64,000 nucleotides of DNA from Bacteroides fragilis (GTDB taxonomy: Bacteria; Bacteroidota; Bacteroidia; Bacteroidales; Bacteroidaceae), in the NCBI RefSeq assembly GCF_019583405.1, contig NZ_SZUU01000001.1, positions 1-64,000 on the forward strand, given 5' to 3'. Within the stretch, counting starts at the first letter, position 1; the number at the start of each line of letters is the position of its first letter. This document shows, one piece after another, positions 53,908 to 63,649 of the stretch. The notes beneath the pieces are model-generated. The model worked only from the letters and a program-made list of their open reading frames with translations. It did not search any database and had not been told where the DNA came from. Position numbers and translations under genes: made by a program.

Positions 53908-55044
53908 ATGAAAAGAATGTATTACATAGGATATATGCTCTGCTTGTTGCTTGCCGGTTGTGTAGTCGGTGAGAAAGCGGACGGCCTGTTGGAGCAACGT
54001 CTGTCTGATCGTACCCTTTTGGTTTATATGGGAGGGGATAATGATTTAGCCGACGAGACCGACGAAAAATTGTCAGCGTTAACAGAGGCGTGGGACAGGT
54101 TTCCGGGGCATTTATTGATTTATCAGGATAAAAAAGGAGCGGATAGTACCCGCTTGTTAGAGGTTTGTTTTGATGAACAGGGAGAAAAGGTAACAAAAAT
54201 ATTGGCTAAGTATAAACAGGAGAATTCAGCCAGTGCCTCCGTATTTGCACGGGTTGTCAATGAGGCTATGGCCCGGTATCCTTCCGTTGATCCGGGATTG
54301 ATCGTGTTCTCTCATACCAGCGGATGGCTGCCGGTAGGTACGACAGTGGTTCCGGCCGGTACGACCCGTTCGGTTGTCAAGGATAATCATTCTGAAATGA
54401 CTTTACAGGATTTTGCATCAGCCATCCCGGACGGCCAGTTCAATTTCATCCTTTTCGAAGGTTGTTTCATGGCCGGACTTGAGGTAGCATACGAACTGAA
54501 AGATAAAACACAATATGTGGTCGGGTCATCGGCCGAGATGCTTTCACCGGGCTTCACTCCGGTATACAAACAAATGTTTCCGTTGCTTTATAAAAAGGAA
54601 GCGGATCTGTCGGCAGTGGCTGCCGCCTATTATGATTATTATAACGATCTGGAAGGGGATTATCGTTCGGCTACCATCAGTGTGATCCGGACTAACGGTT
54701 TGGAAATGTTGAAGTCGCAACTTCGTGCAGCCGAGAGTCGGGTGGAACGTTGGGAGTGGATAGACCGTAGCGGCTTACAGAGTTTTGATCGTTTGCCGGA
54801 TGGACAACATCTCTTTTATGACGCTTCGGCCTATGTAGAAAGGATTGGGAGCGTTGAAGAATCTGCCGCTTTTGATGAGGCTTTGGAGAAAGCGATAATC
54901 TATAAAGCGGCTACGGAGAACTTTATGTCACAGAGCCGGGGCGGATTTTCGATTAGCGATCATTGTGGTATGACGCTGTATATACCTGATGCCACCGCTC
55001 CCGCATTGCTGACCGAAAGAAAGAAATTGAAGTTAATGCAATAA
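53908..55044 (+). CDS. C11 (clostripain-family) cysteine protease lipoprotein
   Basis: 378 residues, lipoprotein (Cys18 in LLAGC). The C11 fold is recognisable from RTLLVYMGGDNDLAD near the N terminus, the catalytic His in LIVFSHTSGWLP (about 136) and the catalytic Cys in FEGCFMAGLEVAYELKD (about 186), followed by VVGSSAEMLSPGF. Clostripain-family enzymes cleave after Arg or Lys; fragipain of B. fragilis activates its toxin at Arg. Here the gene is inside a fimbrial operon, 4 bp after the OmpA-like gene and before the fimbrillins, several of which share a Thr-Arg-Ala site. Its likely job is fimbrillin maturation, which is inference. Confidence 0.85.
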   Translation: MKRMYYIGYMLCLLLAGCVVGEKADGLLEQRLSDRTLLVYMGGDNDLADETDEKLSALTEAWDRFPGHLLIYQDKKGADSTRLLEVCFDEQGEKVTKILAKYKQENSASASVFARVVNEAMARYPSVDPGLIVFSHTSGWLPVGTTVVPAGTTRSVVKDNHSEMTLQDFASAIPDGQFNFILFEGCFMAGLEVAYELKDKTQYVVGSSAEMLSPGFTPVYKQMFPLLYKKEADLSAVAAAYYDYYNDLEGDYRSATISVIRTNGLEMLKSQLRAAESRVERWEWIDRSGLQSFDRLPDGQHLFYDASAYVERIGSVEESAAFDEALEKAIIYKAATENFMSQSRGGFSISDHCGMTLYIPDATAPALLTERKKLKLMQ

Positions 55045-55180
55045 TATACATAGTTCAAATTAATTAGTGAATGGCAATAATAGAATTAAAAAAGTGATGG
55101 AAAGGAATCTTTGATTAACGAAACAGACAGTGACAGTTAACAGAACGATGGAACAGGGAGTATCCGTATTTTTCTCTCTG

Positions 55181-55214
55181 CCTTTCACCCTTCGCAGCCT
55201 GGAAGGGAGAAAGG
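55181..55214 (+). promoter_or_regulatory. RNA hairpin upstream of the major fimbrillin
   Basis: CCTTTCACCCTTC (55181-55193) pairs with GAAGGGAGAAAGG (55202-55214) over an 8-nt loop, with 12 of 13 pairs and a single A-A mismatch. No T run follows, so it is not a classical terminator. In the 237-bp gap between protease and fimbrillin genes it could mark an RNA processing point or stabilise the fimbrillin mRNA. No consensus promoter was found in the gap. Confidence 0.6.
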
Positions 55215-55281
55215 AATAACCAAAGCGGATGAGCACATTAAATATTTCAAACTCATATTTATAATTAAATTTTTTAGTAAC

Positions 55282-56931
55282 ATGAAATTAAACAAATTAT
55301 TTACATTTACATTGGCGGCCCTTGCAATGGCTGCATGTAGTAATGATGATGAACCGGGAATTGGCGGTGGCGGCCAAAAAGGTGAGATTATTGATGCCAT
55401 CAACATTGCTTTTACCAATTCTACAGCTCCTGCTACCCGTGCGGATAAAGGTGAAATAGAAGGAGTAGGCACTGAAAATAGCGTGTATGTGGCCTATCTG
55501 TTTGCCAAAGAAAATGATCCGCAGCATGAAGGCGCGAAAGTAGGTGACTGGACTGTGAAGCGTGTGGCAGGTGAGAGTCAGGCGGAAGACGCTAATGTGG
55601 CAACCCCAATCGGTGAGGGCGATGTTGCGACTCCCGGAACGAAGAAAAATATGTGTACGTTTAACGGCGTACGTCAGGGAGATAGCGTTTATGTCATTGT
55701 GAATGATCCTCAGATGACCCTTGCTACCGCTCAGACACTGGCACACCAGGCCGATAAATCGGAAGCCGCTATCCGTGCCTATATTTCTAATCTGTCTAAG
55801 AGCTATCTGAATGATCTGATCGTTGCTAAAGACGGAGCGCAGAGTAAGAAGTATATCATGGCAGGTGTATCGGCTATTCCTACCAACCCGAATATCCCGA
55901 ACGGATCTACCGTTAAAGTTTCGATTCCTCTGAATCGTGAATTAGCGAAAGTGTTCTTTAATGCTTCCGTTACTACCAATCCCGTATACGAGGCTTGTGG
56001 TAAGATGGCAATCAAAGATTCAGAGTGGGAAAATCCGGTAAGTACTAAAGACCCCGATGGTATTGTCGTAGTACGTATCCCGAGACGTGTTTCTCCGTTC
56101 ACAGCACAGACTCGTGACTGGTATTTCCCGCAGAGTGCGGATGCAACTGCTAAAGACTGGGATGTGGAAGGCTGGTTGAAAGCATTTGCAGGTGAGAAAG
56201 AATCTGCACCCGGTACTGCAGAAGTTGTTGGAACGACTCCTGCATTGAATAAGGGAGAATACAATGCGGACGCGAAAGAATATCGTCTGACATGGGTTGT
56301 TGGTGAGAAGGCGCTGACTGATGGACAGACTCCTACATCTGGTACGATGGTATACGTTAAGAGTGACAAGTTATATTCTCCTTATTTTTATGTAACTCCT
56401 AACTATGCTAATAATGCCGGTTGTGCTACTGTCGTAGTTACTCAGGCTACTTATATCGGTGCAAATACCCTGCTTGAACCGACTATTACGGAAGAAATGC
56501 TGAAAAAGGCTTTGGAAGATACCGATTTCAAAACTGCTACTTCTGTTCCTGCAGGTACCACCTATGATAAATTGGCTGCTGATTTTTGGAATACTCCTAC
56601 GAATGTAACAGCATTGGTTACGTTCCTGGAAAATAATGATACATATAAACTTGCGTTGAGAGGTGAAACAGACCCAGCTAAGAAAGAAGCTGCTATTACG
56701 ATTAAACCTAACGACAAACGTTACTATCGTGCTGATGTTGCCAACTATAGCGATGACGAAACAACCTCAATGAAGATTACCGAACGCAACACATTCTATC
56801 ATATAACGGGTACTATTACCACTTTGGGTGCCAAGACTATTGAAGATGCTATCAATTCGGATAATATTGACATGCTTGTACAGGTAGTTGTTAAGCCATG
56901 GAAATATGTTGTTAACAATATAAATATGTAA
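55282..56931 (+). CDS. Major fimbrillin (FimA/Mfa1-type) lipoprotein
   Basis: 549 residues. Lipobox Cys19 (AMAAC) followed by SNDDEP. A Thr-Arg-Ala site at 52-54 (APATRADKG) fits the protease cleavage point of FimA/Mfa1 precursors, which frees the groove for strand exchange. Two beta-sandwich domains follow, and the end (ITTLGAKTIEDAINSDNIDMLVQVVVKPWKYV) resembles the C-terminal strand of Mfa1-type fimbrillins. It is the largest fimbrillin here, preceded and followed by hairpins, and directly before the Mfa2-like anchor gene, so it is probably the shaft subunit. Confidence 0.87.
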   Translation: MKLNKLFTFTLAALAMAACSNDDEPGIGGGGQKGEIIDAINIAFTNSTAPATRADKGEIEGVGTENSVYVAYLFAKENDPQHEGAKVGDWTVKRVAGESQAEDANVATPIGEGDVATPGTKKNMCTFNGVRQGDSVYVIVNDPQMTLATAQTLAHQADKSEAAIRAYISNLSKSYLNDLIVAKDGAQSKKYIMAGVSAIPTNPNIPNGSTVKVSIPLNRELAKVFFNASVTTNPVYEACGKMAIKDSEWENPVSTKDPDGIVVVRIPRRVSPFTAQTRDWYFPQSADATAKDWDVEGWLKAFAGEKESAPGTAEVVGTTPALNKGEYNADAKEYRLTWVVGEKALTDGQTPTSGTMVYVKSDKLYSPYFYVTPNYANNAGCATVVVTQATYIGANTLLEPTITEEMLKKALEDTDFKTATSVPAGTTYDKLAADFWNTPTNVTALVTFLENNDTYKLALRGETDPAKKEAAITIKPNDKRYYRADVANYSDDETTSMKITERNTFYHITGTITTLGAKTIEDAINSDNIDMLVQVVVKPWKYVVNNINM

Positions 56932-56954
56932 TCAGAATCTCTTTTTTATATGAT

Positions 56955-56981
56955 CCGGGGCGGGCAGAAAATCCGCTCCGG
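56955..56981 (+). terminator. Partial terminator hairpin after the major fimbrillin
   Basis: CCGGGGCGG (56955-56963) and CCGCTCCGG (56973-56981) form a 9-bp GC-rich stem with one G-U pair. The sequence after it is T-rich but has no continuous run, so some read-through to the anchor and tip genes is expected. Confidence 0.6.
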
Positions 56982-57026
56982 TTTATATCCCTTTCTTTTT
57001 CGGAAAGAGAAGAATACAAAACTAAA

Positions 57027-57950
57027 ATGAAGAAACTGCTACCGATACTTCTGGGTGTTGCCCTATTGCTGAATTCATGTATTAAAGATGATATGGATGC
57101 TTGTGCCGGATATATGCACATCTATTTCAGCTATATTTATGGTGGAGCCAATCGTTTTTTTGAAACGGTTTCTACTCCTACGCAACTTCATTTTTATAAA
57201 CAGAAGCATAAATATCGGGAACTGGAAATCGGTTTGGATGAAGTAGGATTGACCGAACCTTATCGATTCTTGAAAACCTTTGATGATATAGACAGTCTGG
57301 AACTGATAGCCTGGACACATGATGAGGCAATTGATTATGTAGATACTCCTGATACTCCCATAGGAGAGGGGTATGTGAAATTAAAAGAAATTACCGACGG
57401 CAGCGGAATCTGCCGGCCTGTAGACGATCTGTTGTACGGACGCATTGCCATAGATGCCGGTCTGCGTGAAAACCGCAATATTGTGACCATTCCGTTTGTT
57501 CGTGCCGTATGCCGTACGCGTATAACAATGATTCCTCAGACAGTAGAGGATAAGGTCGTTGAAGAAGGAGGAACAACACGTGCCGCGAGCAGTATTATTC
57601 CTTCCCCCGAAGATTTTAAATTCCACCTTTACGGTACGCGTAGCGGTGTCGATTATAATAATAAAGCAAATGCGGACGAAGTGATACTTGAACCTGAATG
57701 TTATTACGAAGAAAGTACCGGAAATGTACTGACTCCCTGGTTCGGTTCTTTTTCATCGGAAGGAAAGTTCCTGAAGGTAGATGTGTTTATTCGTGATGAA
57801 AAGGTCGCTTCGTTTGATTGTGCTCCTATTGAGTTGACTTCTGTTCCGGGCAACTATATTGACTTGGTGATTGACGGACATTATGTGAAGCCCGTTATGC
57901 AAGTTCGTGTCAATGGATGGAAAGTGGCGGCAATAGAAAGTAATATGTAA
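57027..57950 (+). CDS. FimB/Mfa2-family fimbrial anchor lipoprotein
   Basis: 307 residues, lipoprotein (Cys18 in LLLNSC, followed by IKDDMDAC). The sequence ACAGYMHIYFSYIYGGANRFFETVSTPTQLHFY matches the start of the Mfa2/FimB family, and the C terminus VDLVIDGHYVKPVMQVRVNGWKV fits the same family. These proteins keep their lipid and cap the base of the fimbria on the outer membrane, limiting its length. No TRA site is present near the N terminus, as expected for an anchor that is not matured. It lies 95 bp after the major fimbrillin. Confidence 0.87.
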   Translation: MKKLLPILLGVALLLNSCIKDDMDACAGYMHIYFSYIYGGANRFFETVSTPTQLHFYKQKHKYRELEIGLDEVGLTEPYRFLKTFDDIDSLELIAWTHDEAIDYVDTPDTPIGEGYVKLKEITDGSGICRPVDDLLYGRIAIDAGLRENRNIVTIPFVRAVCRTRITMIPQTVEDKVVEEGGTTRAASSIIPSPEDFKFHLYGTRSGVDYNNKANADEVILEPECYYEESTGNVLTPWFGSFSSEGKFLKVDVFIRDEKVASFDCAPIELTSVPGNYIDLVIDGHYVKPVMQVRVNGWKVAAIESNM

Positions 57951-57976
57951 GTAAGCTGATAAAAGGAGAGTATAGC

Positions 57977-59548
57977 ATGAAAAGAATTCTGATATGTCAA
58001 CTGATGGTATTTCTGGCCGTGGTCTTGGTTTCGTGTTCGGATGATACTTCCGAAAGTATCCCTCAGAACCCGGATAAAGACATGTACCTCCGTGTGAATG
58101 TTCCCCGCACGTATGCTTCCGGAGCCGATGGGACGGATAACAAAGAGACGGTGATCAATGGCATTGACGTATTGGTATTTGCTCCGGGAGTGTCCGACCG
58201 GAACCGGCTGTATCTGAAATCAGCATCCGAAGGAACTCCGGTTGCCGGTAAAAATACGTTTCAGGTGACTATGCCTGTGGGAGAAGGATTGGAAGTGCAT
58301 GTATTTACGAATTGCCATGCAGAGTTGGTGCGTAGCGGTGCCTATAAAGGTTTAGGGATGGAGATGAATGCATTATTGGAAAAAATGGTATCCAAGGTGG
58401 AGAATAATCCGTCCGGGATAGATTGTTTGCCTATGCATGGTTTTTTGTCAGGAGTGACTGTCTCGAAAGAGTCGGTAGGACAAACGCTTAGTGTACCGGT
58501 GCTGCGTTCGGTAGCCGCTGTACAGGCAAAAGTGGATGACGCGCATACGGGAAATCCGGGTGAGTTGTTAGATAGCGACGGTAAGGTGATTTTTAAGTTG
58601 CGTGAGTTTTATGCTTATTTCCCGGCGGATAGCGGTAGGTTGGCTCCGGTGAAGGAGGCCTATGAAGTGGTTACCGCAGGTTCAGAAGACGAGAAAAAGA
58701 CCCGTAATGTGGTTAAAACGACTTTACCCGCCAAATTAGGGGTTCGCCCGATAGGTGACAAGCTTTTTCAGAAGAGTGAGTCTTCTTTGCCCCTTGTCGG
58801 ACCGCTCTATCTATACGAAAACACTTATTACTCGGATAACGGCTTTGATCAGCCCGGATATATTGCCGGCAATGACAAAGTGGCTACCACTCGTTTGGTG
58901 GTAGGCGGAATTTATGGAGACGACGCGGATGTCACTTATTACCGGATTGATCTGACGGATCCGGACGATCCGAAAAAACTGGTTGAACTATTGCGGAATC
59001 ATAAGTACACTTTTCAAATAATGAATGTCTCGGGTTCGGGGTATGACAATCCTGACGATGCGGCTACGGGGGTACCGATGAATATCTATGTGAAAGTGAT
59101 TGACTGGATAGACGTGAATACGGAAATTGATTTTGACCGTGAGAACTGGTTCTCTTCGGGTACAAAGAAGCTCGTTTTATCCGGCTACGCAGGTTCGCTG
59201 AAATCCATTCCCATAGAAAGTGATGTTGCGTTCGGTCCTTTCTGGCAGTTGAGTTTTGATGCGTCGAGCCCGGTTAACGGTAATGCGACGGTTGCACCTG
59301 TAAAGGTATCTGACGGTGCAGTGTCGGCCGTAATCTCTAATGAACGCTATGAGATAACCGTTACTGCTGGTACGCTTACCGTAAAGGCCAAAAAGTCTTA
59401 TGGGGACCTTGCCGCCGGTGAGGCTTATGACGATGACTTTTATATAAAAGTAAAGAATTTGACAGTGCATTATAAACTGACTCAGGTAGACCGTTCTCCC
59501 GATGACTGGGGAAACGGAGGAAGCCAGGAAGATGAACTGCATAATTAA
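57977..59548 (+). CDS. Accessory fimbrial lipoprotein, large
   Basis: 523 residues, lipoprotein (Cys20 in VVLVSC, then SDDTSE). The N-terminal part (MYLRVNVPRTYASGADGTDN...INGIDVLVFAP) is the first strand pattern of fimbrillin domains. The C-terminal 130 residues form an additional beta domain (SSGTKKLVLSGYAGSLKSIPIESDVAFGPFWQLSFD). No clear Thr-Arg-Ala site is seen. By position it corresponds to a minor structural or tip-adaptor subunit (FimC/D or Mfa3 role). Function is by context. Confidence 0.75.
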   Translation: MKRILICQLMVFLAVVLVSCSDDTSESIPQNPDKDMYLRVNVPRTYASGADGTDNKETVINGIDVLVFAPGVSDRNRLYLKSASEGTPVAGKNTFQVTMPVGEGLEVHVFTNCHAELVRSGAYKGLGMEMNALLEKMVSKVENNPSGIDCLPMHGFLSGVTVSKESVGQTLSVPVLRSVAAVQAKVDDAHTGNPGELLDSDGKVIFKLREFYAYFPADSGRLAPVKEAYEVVTAGSEDEKKTRNVVKTTLPAKLGVRPIGDKLFQKSESSLPLVGPLYLYENTYYSDNGFDQPGYIAGNDKVATTRLVVGGIYGDDADVTYYRIDLTDPDDPKKLVELLRNHKYTFQIMNVSGSGYDNPDDAATGVPMNIYVKVIDWIDVNTEIDFDRENWFSSGTKKLVLSGYAGSLKSIPIESDVAFGPFWQLSFDASSPVNGNATVAPVKVSDGAVSAVISNERYEITVTAGTLTVKAKKSYGDLAAGEAYDDDFYIKVKNLTVHYKLTQVDRSPDDWGNGGSQEDELHN

Positions 59549-59566
59549 ACATAGATTAGTTGGCTT

Positions 59567-60676
59567 ATGAAACGATTTAAAAGAAATATACGGCAAGGAT
59601 GTATGCTTCTAAGCGTATTTTGCTTGATGGGGGTTACAGCCTGTTCGGGTGAAGAGGGACGTGATGTGCAACCTGTCAAGCCTGTCGCTTTCACGCTGAA
59701 CTATACCATCCCCGATGCTGATAATCCGGAAACAAGGGCATCCGATACAGGAGGGAAAATACCTGTGGCCCGTCCGGAGGAAAGTGTGATAAATGATGTA
59801 AAGCTCTTATTTTTCATTTACGATGAACATGGCAACGGGTTGTATGCCGGTTCCCTGCAGGGAACCGTCGATGGCAATCATCTGGCTAAGACAGGGAAAA
59901 TATCGGTAATTATACCGGAAGGCGGAAGCATCGACAATCATACGGATTATAATGTATTGGTGCTTGCCAATGCTTCTGCTTATTTTCCCGGAATGGATTT
60001 TGATGCTTATTGTTCCGGACAGACTGAAAACGCGGTGCGGGTGCAACTTCGGGGAGATATGCCGTTGCAGTCAATAACGGACAGAACATATACCGTTACG
60101 GATAACAGTTTACTTATGAGCGGAACAACATTCAAGGAAGCAGGGAAAGATATGAGTGTACAGCTACTGCGTGCCGCCGTACGCATAGATGTTCGGGTGG
60201 TTGAGGATAAAAGAGGAACGGTTCTCTTGAAATCGGCTATGCTTCGTAATGTTTCACCGGTAATACCTGTATTTAATGATCCGCAGGATATGGCTTTCCT
60301 GCCGTTGACTTATGCAAATGAAAAAAATGCGCCGGAGCAATTCAGTATCATAGGCGGTTTGTATGCCACTGAGGTGTTGCGTACTCTCCATACTCCCTAT
60401 CTGCTACAAACGCAGGCGGTGTGTCTGCTGTTGCAATGTGAAAAGTCTCCTTATAAGGGATGGTATCGGGTGAATATCAATATCGATAAAAATGATGTGC
60501 AGTATTTACGACGCAATAATGCTTATACAGTGGTTATTAAAGATGTTTTGAGCCAGGGAGCCGATACTCCCGATGAGGCATACGGAGCGGGTAGTTTTGG
60601 TATAAAAACGGTCACTATACCTACCGATTGGAAAGTCCCCGATGGGATAACTCCACCGGATGTAGAAGTGAATTGA
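59567..60676 (+). CDS. Accessory fimbrillin lipoprotein
   Basis: 369 residues, lipoprotein (Cys26 in MGVTAC). A Thr-Arg-Ala site lies at 56-58 (NPETRASDTGG). The fimbrillin-like core follows (VINDVKLLFFIYDEHGNGLYAG, NYNVLVLANASAYFPG-like strand) and the chain ends in a Pro-rich tail (WKVPDGITPPDVEVN). It is 18 bp after the previous gene. It is likely a matured minor subunit. Confidence 0.78.
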   Translation: MKRFKRNIRQGCMLLSVFCLMGVTACSGEEGRDVQPVKPVAFTLNYTIPDADNPETRASDTGGKIPVARPEESVINDVKLLFFIYDEHGNGLYAGSLQGTVDGNHLAKTGKISVIIPEGGSIDNHTDYNVLVLANASAYFPGMDFDAYCSGQTENAVRVQLRGDMPLQSITDRTYTVTDNSLLMSGTTFKEAGKDMSVQLLRAAVRIDVRVVEDKRGTVLLKSAMLRNVSPVIPVFNDPQDMAFLPLTYANEKNAPEQFSIIGGLYATEVLRTLHTPYLLQTQAVCLLLQCEKSPYKGWYRVNINIDKNDVQYLRRNNAYTVVIKDVLSQGADTPDEAYGAGSFGIKTVTIPTDWKVPDGITPPDVEVN

Positions 60677-60703
60677 ATGATTTCATAAAATATAATAAGA
60701 ACG

Positions 60704-61672
60704 ATGATAATAAGGAAGTGTAAAATAGATTGTTTTCAGAAGTCCTGCATTCTTCTGTGTGTTGCGCTCTTCTCCTGTTCGCAGTATGACTGCGTTGTTC
60801 CGGGTGACGGAAAGACAGGAGAAGGAGAGCGCACTTCTTTATGCATAGGCGGAGTTTCAACAGGACGGTTAGAGGTACTTACGCGTTCGGCTGCTGAGCT
60901 TACTACAGCGACCGATGCCATCGGGGTTTTTCAGAAAAAAGATATCACGAATGGCTACGAGGCCATTCATAACAGAAAATATACATATGGAACTCCATAC
61001 TGGAAGACGGATGGGGAGGAATTGGTATTGATCGATGGACCGGCGAAACTGACGGCTTACTATCCTTATAAAGAGGATCGGACAAGTAGTGTACTGATGA
61101 ACAGTGAGCTCTATGAGGCTTCAAAAGAGATCTATTATTGTCCTTTTGAGGCTTCGAATACAACAGGTGCCGTAACGCTGAATTTGCGTAGAGCATATTC
61201 GCTCCTGAGATTCAACTTTATCAGAGGAATAACGGATGGGGCTCTGAACAAAGGAGAGTATACCGGGAACGGTGAGATCAGTTTATTTACATTTTCTGCG
61301 ACATTACGGATTACCGGAACTTTGGATCTGTTTACCGGGATCGTTGAAGGAGGAGTGCAGGGGGTAATGTTCAGCTATTCCGCTCCGATTACTATCGGAA
61401 CCGCTGCTGTTCCTGCCGTTCTGGATTATATGGTAGTGCCTGCTGACTTTACCGGGGATCTTTCTTTTACACTAATGATAGATGGAAAGGAGATGAAAGG
61501 TAAGATTGGCGCTGCCGAGCTTTGTGGTACGAACAAGAAAATGGTGGAAGGGACAAAGTATGAGATAGATGTCATTATTCGTCCCACTGAAGTAGAGATA
61601 GGAACTGTGGATGTGGAAGAATGGGTAGATGAGGCAGTCAAAGACTCCGGTAATCCGTTTGTGCCGCAATAA
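60704..61672 (+). CDS. Mfa-like fimbrillin lipoprotein, first of a tandem set
   Basis: 322 residues, lipoprotein (Cys25 in VALFSC). A Thr-Arg-Ser site is at 60-62 (EVLTRSAAELT), followed by the family pattern ATDAIGVFQKKD, then LTAYYPYKED and YYCPFEASNTTGAVTLNLRRAYSLLRFNF. It resembles the Mfa_like_1 fimbrillin family. It is the first of four related tandem genes (60704, 61693, 62695, 63650). Confidence 0.8.
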   Translation: MIIRKCKIDCFQKSCILLCVALFSCSQYDCVVPGDGKTGEGERTSLCIGGVSTGRLEVLTRSAAELTTATDAIGVFQKKDITNGYEAIHNRKYTYGTPYWKTDGEELVLIDGPAKLTAYYPYKEDRTSSVLMNSELYEASKEIYYCPFEASNTTGAVTLNLRRAYSLLRFNFIRGITDGALNKGEYTGNGEISLFTFSATLRITGTLDLFTGIVEGGVQGVMFSYSAPITIGTAAVPAVLDYMVVPADFTGDLSFTLMIDGKEMKGKIGAAELCGTNKKMVEGTKYEIDVIIRPTEVEIGTVDVEEWVDEAVKDSGNPFVPQ

Positions 61673-61692
61673 AGAGACAGAAAGGAATAAAT

Positions 61693-62667
61693 ATGTTTTT
61701 AAGAAAGCAGAGAAAGATGAAACACATTCTGGCAAATACCGGGATGGCAATAGTATTGATTGCCTGTAGCAACGGAGGGATGGATCCGGTGGATGCCGGC
61801 GGGGAAGACGAGTATGTTCCTGTCAGAGTGGAAACTGTTGCGGACAATGGCGTTGAAACACGTGCGGTTACTTTGTCAAATGCCAGCATAGGAATATTTC
61901 GCACGGCACCTTACACTGCTACGTTTCCGCAGCAGTATAATGTGCGGTGCACTCACGACGGAACCGGATGGAGTTTGGCAGATAAATTATATGTTGGCGG
62001 TACGAATGCCTCTTTGCATGTCTATTATCCGTATGGTAAGGTCACTTTTAATGGTGATAATAGTACGGTTACTGTTTTGACAGTGAAAGATAATACGGCG
62101 GATAATGATTTTTGTTATGCCGATGCTCCTATTGCGGCAGTCAATAATTGCAATCCGGTTGCTTCCTTTTTGCTGAAGCATGCTTATGCCGGTGTGAAGT
62201 TCAGCATTGCTTGTCATTCGACTTATCCGTTGAAGTGCAAGTTAACCAAGATTGTGATGAAACCCGCAACGAGCGGAAAGACGTTTTATGTGGAACGTAG
62301 CATGGATATCAGTAAATCCGCCGGGGATGCGGGGCAGTTGGGAGGGAGCACAGCTTCCGGTTGGACGCTGGATACATCTGCGCTTGTTATGGGGACAACA
62401 GGGATAGCCAAGGGGAGTACGGATGTAAGTATCAGCAAATTGTTTCCTCCGCAGGATTTTGAGGACGATACCCAACTGATATTGACAATTGATGGAAGTG
62501 AGTATTCGGTAACGATTCCGTATGGGACTTTGAAAGCTCTGAAAGCCGGGTATTTATCTACCATTTTCCTGGAGGTCAAGGGTACGGGAGTAGATATTTC
62601 GGGAGTGAAAGTATATCCATGGGATACCTCTGTTGTACCCGGTGATAACGATGCGACTTTAGATTAA
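61693..62667 (+). CDS. Mfa-like fimbrillin lipoprotein, second of the set
   Basis: 324 residues; lipobox Cys25 (VLIAC). The start at 61693 is supported by an AAAGGA ribosome site at 61681-61686; 61717 is possible. A Thr-Arg-Ala site is at 56-58 (GVETRAVTLS), followed by ASIGIFR, YVGGTNASLHVYYPYG and FLLKHAYAGVKFSI. Ends with a C-terminal beta strand VDISGVKVYPWDTSV typical of the family. Confidence 0.82.
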   Translation: MFLRKQRKMKHILANTGMAIVLIACSNGGMDPVDAGGEDEYVPVRVETVADNGVETRAVTLSNASIGIFRTAPYTATFPQQYNVRCTHDGTGWSLADKLYVGGTNASLHVYYPYGKVTFNGDNSTVTVLTVKDNTADNDFCYADAPIAAVNNCNPVASFLLKHAYAGVKFSIACHSTYPLKCKLTKIVMKPATSGKTFYVERSMDISKSAGDAGQLGGSTASGWTLDTSALVMGTTGIAKGSTDVSISKLFPPQDFEDDTQLILTIDGSEYSVTIPYGTLKALKAGYLSTIFLEVKGTGVDISGVKVYPWDTSVVPGDNDATLD

Positions 62668-62694
62668 TAACTGATTGTAACAGAAAGGATAGTA

Positions 62695-63633
62695 ATGAAA
62701 ACCAAGTCTGATATGAAACCATTTATAATAGCCACTTTATCGCTGATTTTACTGGCGGGCTGTGGTAATGATGATTTTCCGGAAGAAGAACAAAAAGTTC
62801 CTTTAGAGATTGCTTCTGCGTTTGTAACAGGTGACGTGCAGACACGTGCCGTCACGCCACAATTGCTCACATCTGGTTCGATCGGAGTTTTTCTGGAAGG
62901 CGAATCCGGAACCAGTTATGTAAAAAAAGACAATATACAGTATGACTATAGCTCCGGCTGGAAACCCAACACGGAAACAATCTATCTGGGTGGAGAGAAT
63001 GCCGGTGTGTGTGCTTATAAGAAAACAACGAAATTAAATCTGTCAACTAAAGAGGCTGTCCCTTTGACTTCTCAGATTTTTGACACCGAACTTGATCTGG
63101 TATATGCAGGTAAGAAAATAGTGAATGGTACTTCTGCCGGTAAGAGCGTTGAGTTTATCATGGGACATGCTTATTCGCAAATCGAATTTGTCTTTAGCCA
63201 GGAGGATTATCCTAATACATGTAGAGTAACTAAAATCGCCATAAAGAACGCAAATATAATTGAGAATGCTACACTGAACCTGGCAACGGCAGTTTATACA
63301 TCAACTAAGATCAATGCTGCTTTCAGTTACTGGACAAATGCGACAAAGCAGGCGGATGGTATTGTGGTTCCTAAATCGGGGACTGTGAAAAGTAATGTGT
63401 TGATGATTCCCTGTACATTGGCCAACAGTGGCAGTACGGGAGTGACACTGGAACTGACAGTGGACGGTAAACTGATGACAGTTCCGATTACGTATGCCAA
63501 ACTGGGTGCGTTGACCAAAGGTGTTATTCATCAGGTCAGCCTGAAACTGAAAGGTACTGCACTTGAACTGAGTGTGAAAGATACTCCGTGGGATAATCAA
63601 CAGGTAGATGGTGAATATAATCCGGAACCATAA
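62695..63633 (+). CDS. Mfa-like fimbrillin lipoprotein, third of the set
   Basis: 312 residues; lipobox Cys23 (LLAGC, then GNDDFPEEE). A Thr-Arg-Ala site is at 50-52 (DVQTRAVTP), followed by GSIGVFLEGE, YLGGENAGVCAYKK and IMGHAYSQIEFVFS. The C terminus LELSVKDTPWDNQQ parallels that of the preceding gene. It lies 27 bp after it. Confidence 0.82.
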   Translation: MKTKSDMKPFIIATLSLILLAGCGNDDFPEEEQKVPLEIASAFVTGDVQTRAVTPQLLTSGSIGVFLEGESGTSYVKKDNIQYDYSSGWKPNTETIYLGGENAGVCAYKKTTKLNLSTKEAVPLTSQIFDTELDLVYAGKKIVNGTSAGKSVEFIMGHAYSQIEFVFSQEDYPNTCRVTKIAIKNANIIENATLNLATAVYTSTKINAAFSYWTNATKQADGIVVPKSGTVKSNVLMIPCTLANSGSTGVTLELTVDGKLMTVPITYAKLGALTKGVIHQVSLKLKGTALELSVKDTPWDNQQVDGEYNPEP

Positions 63634-63649
63634 AAAGGAAGGATGAATC

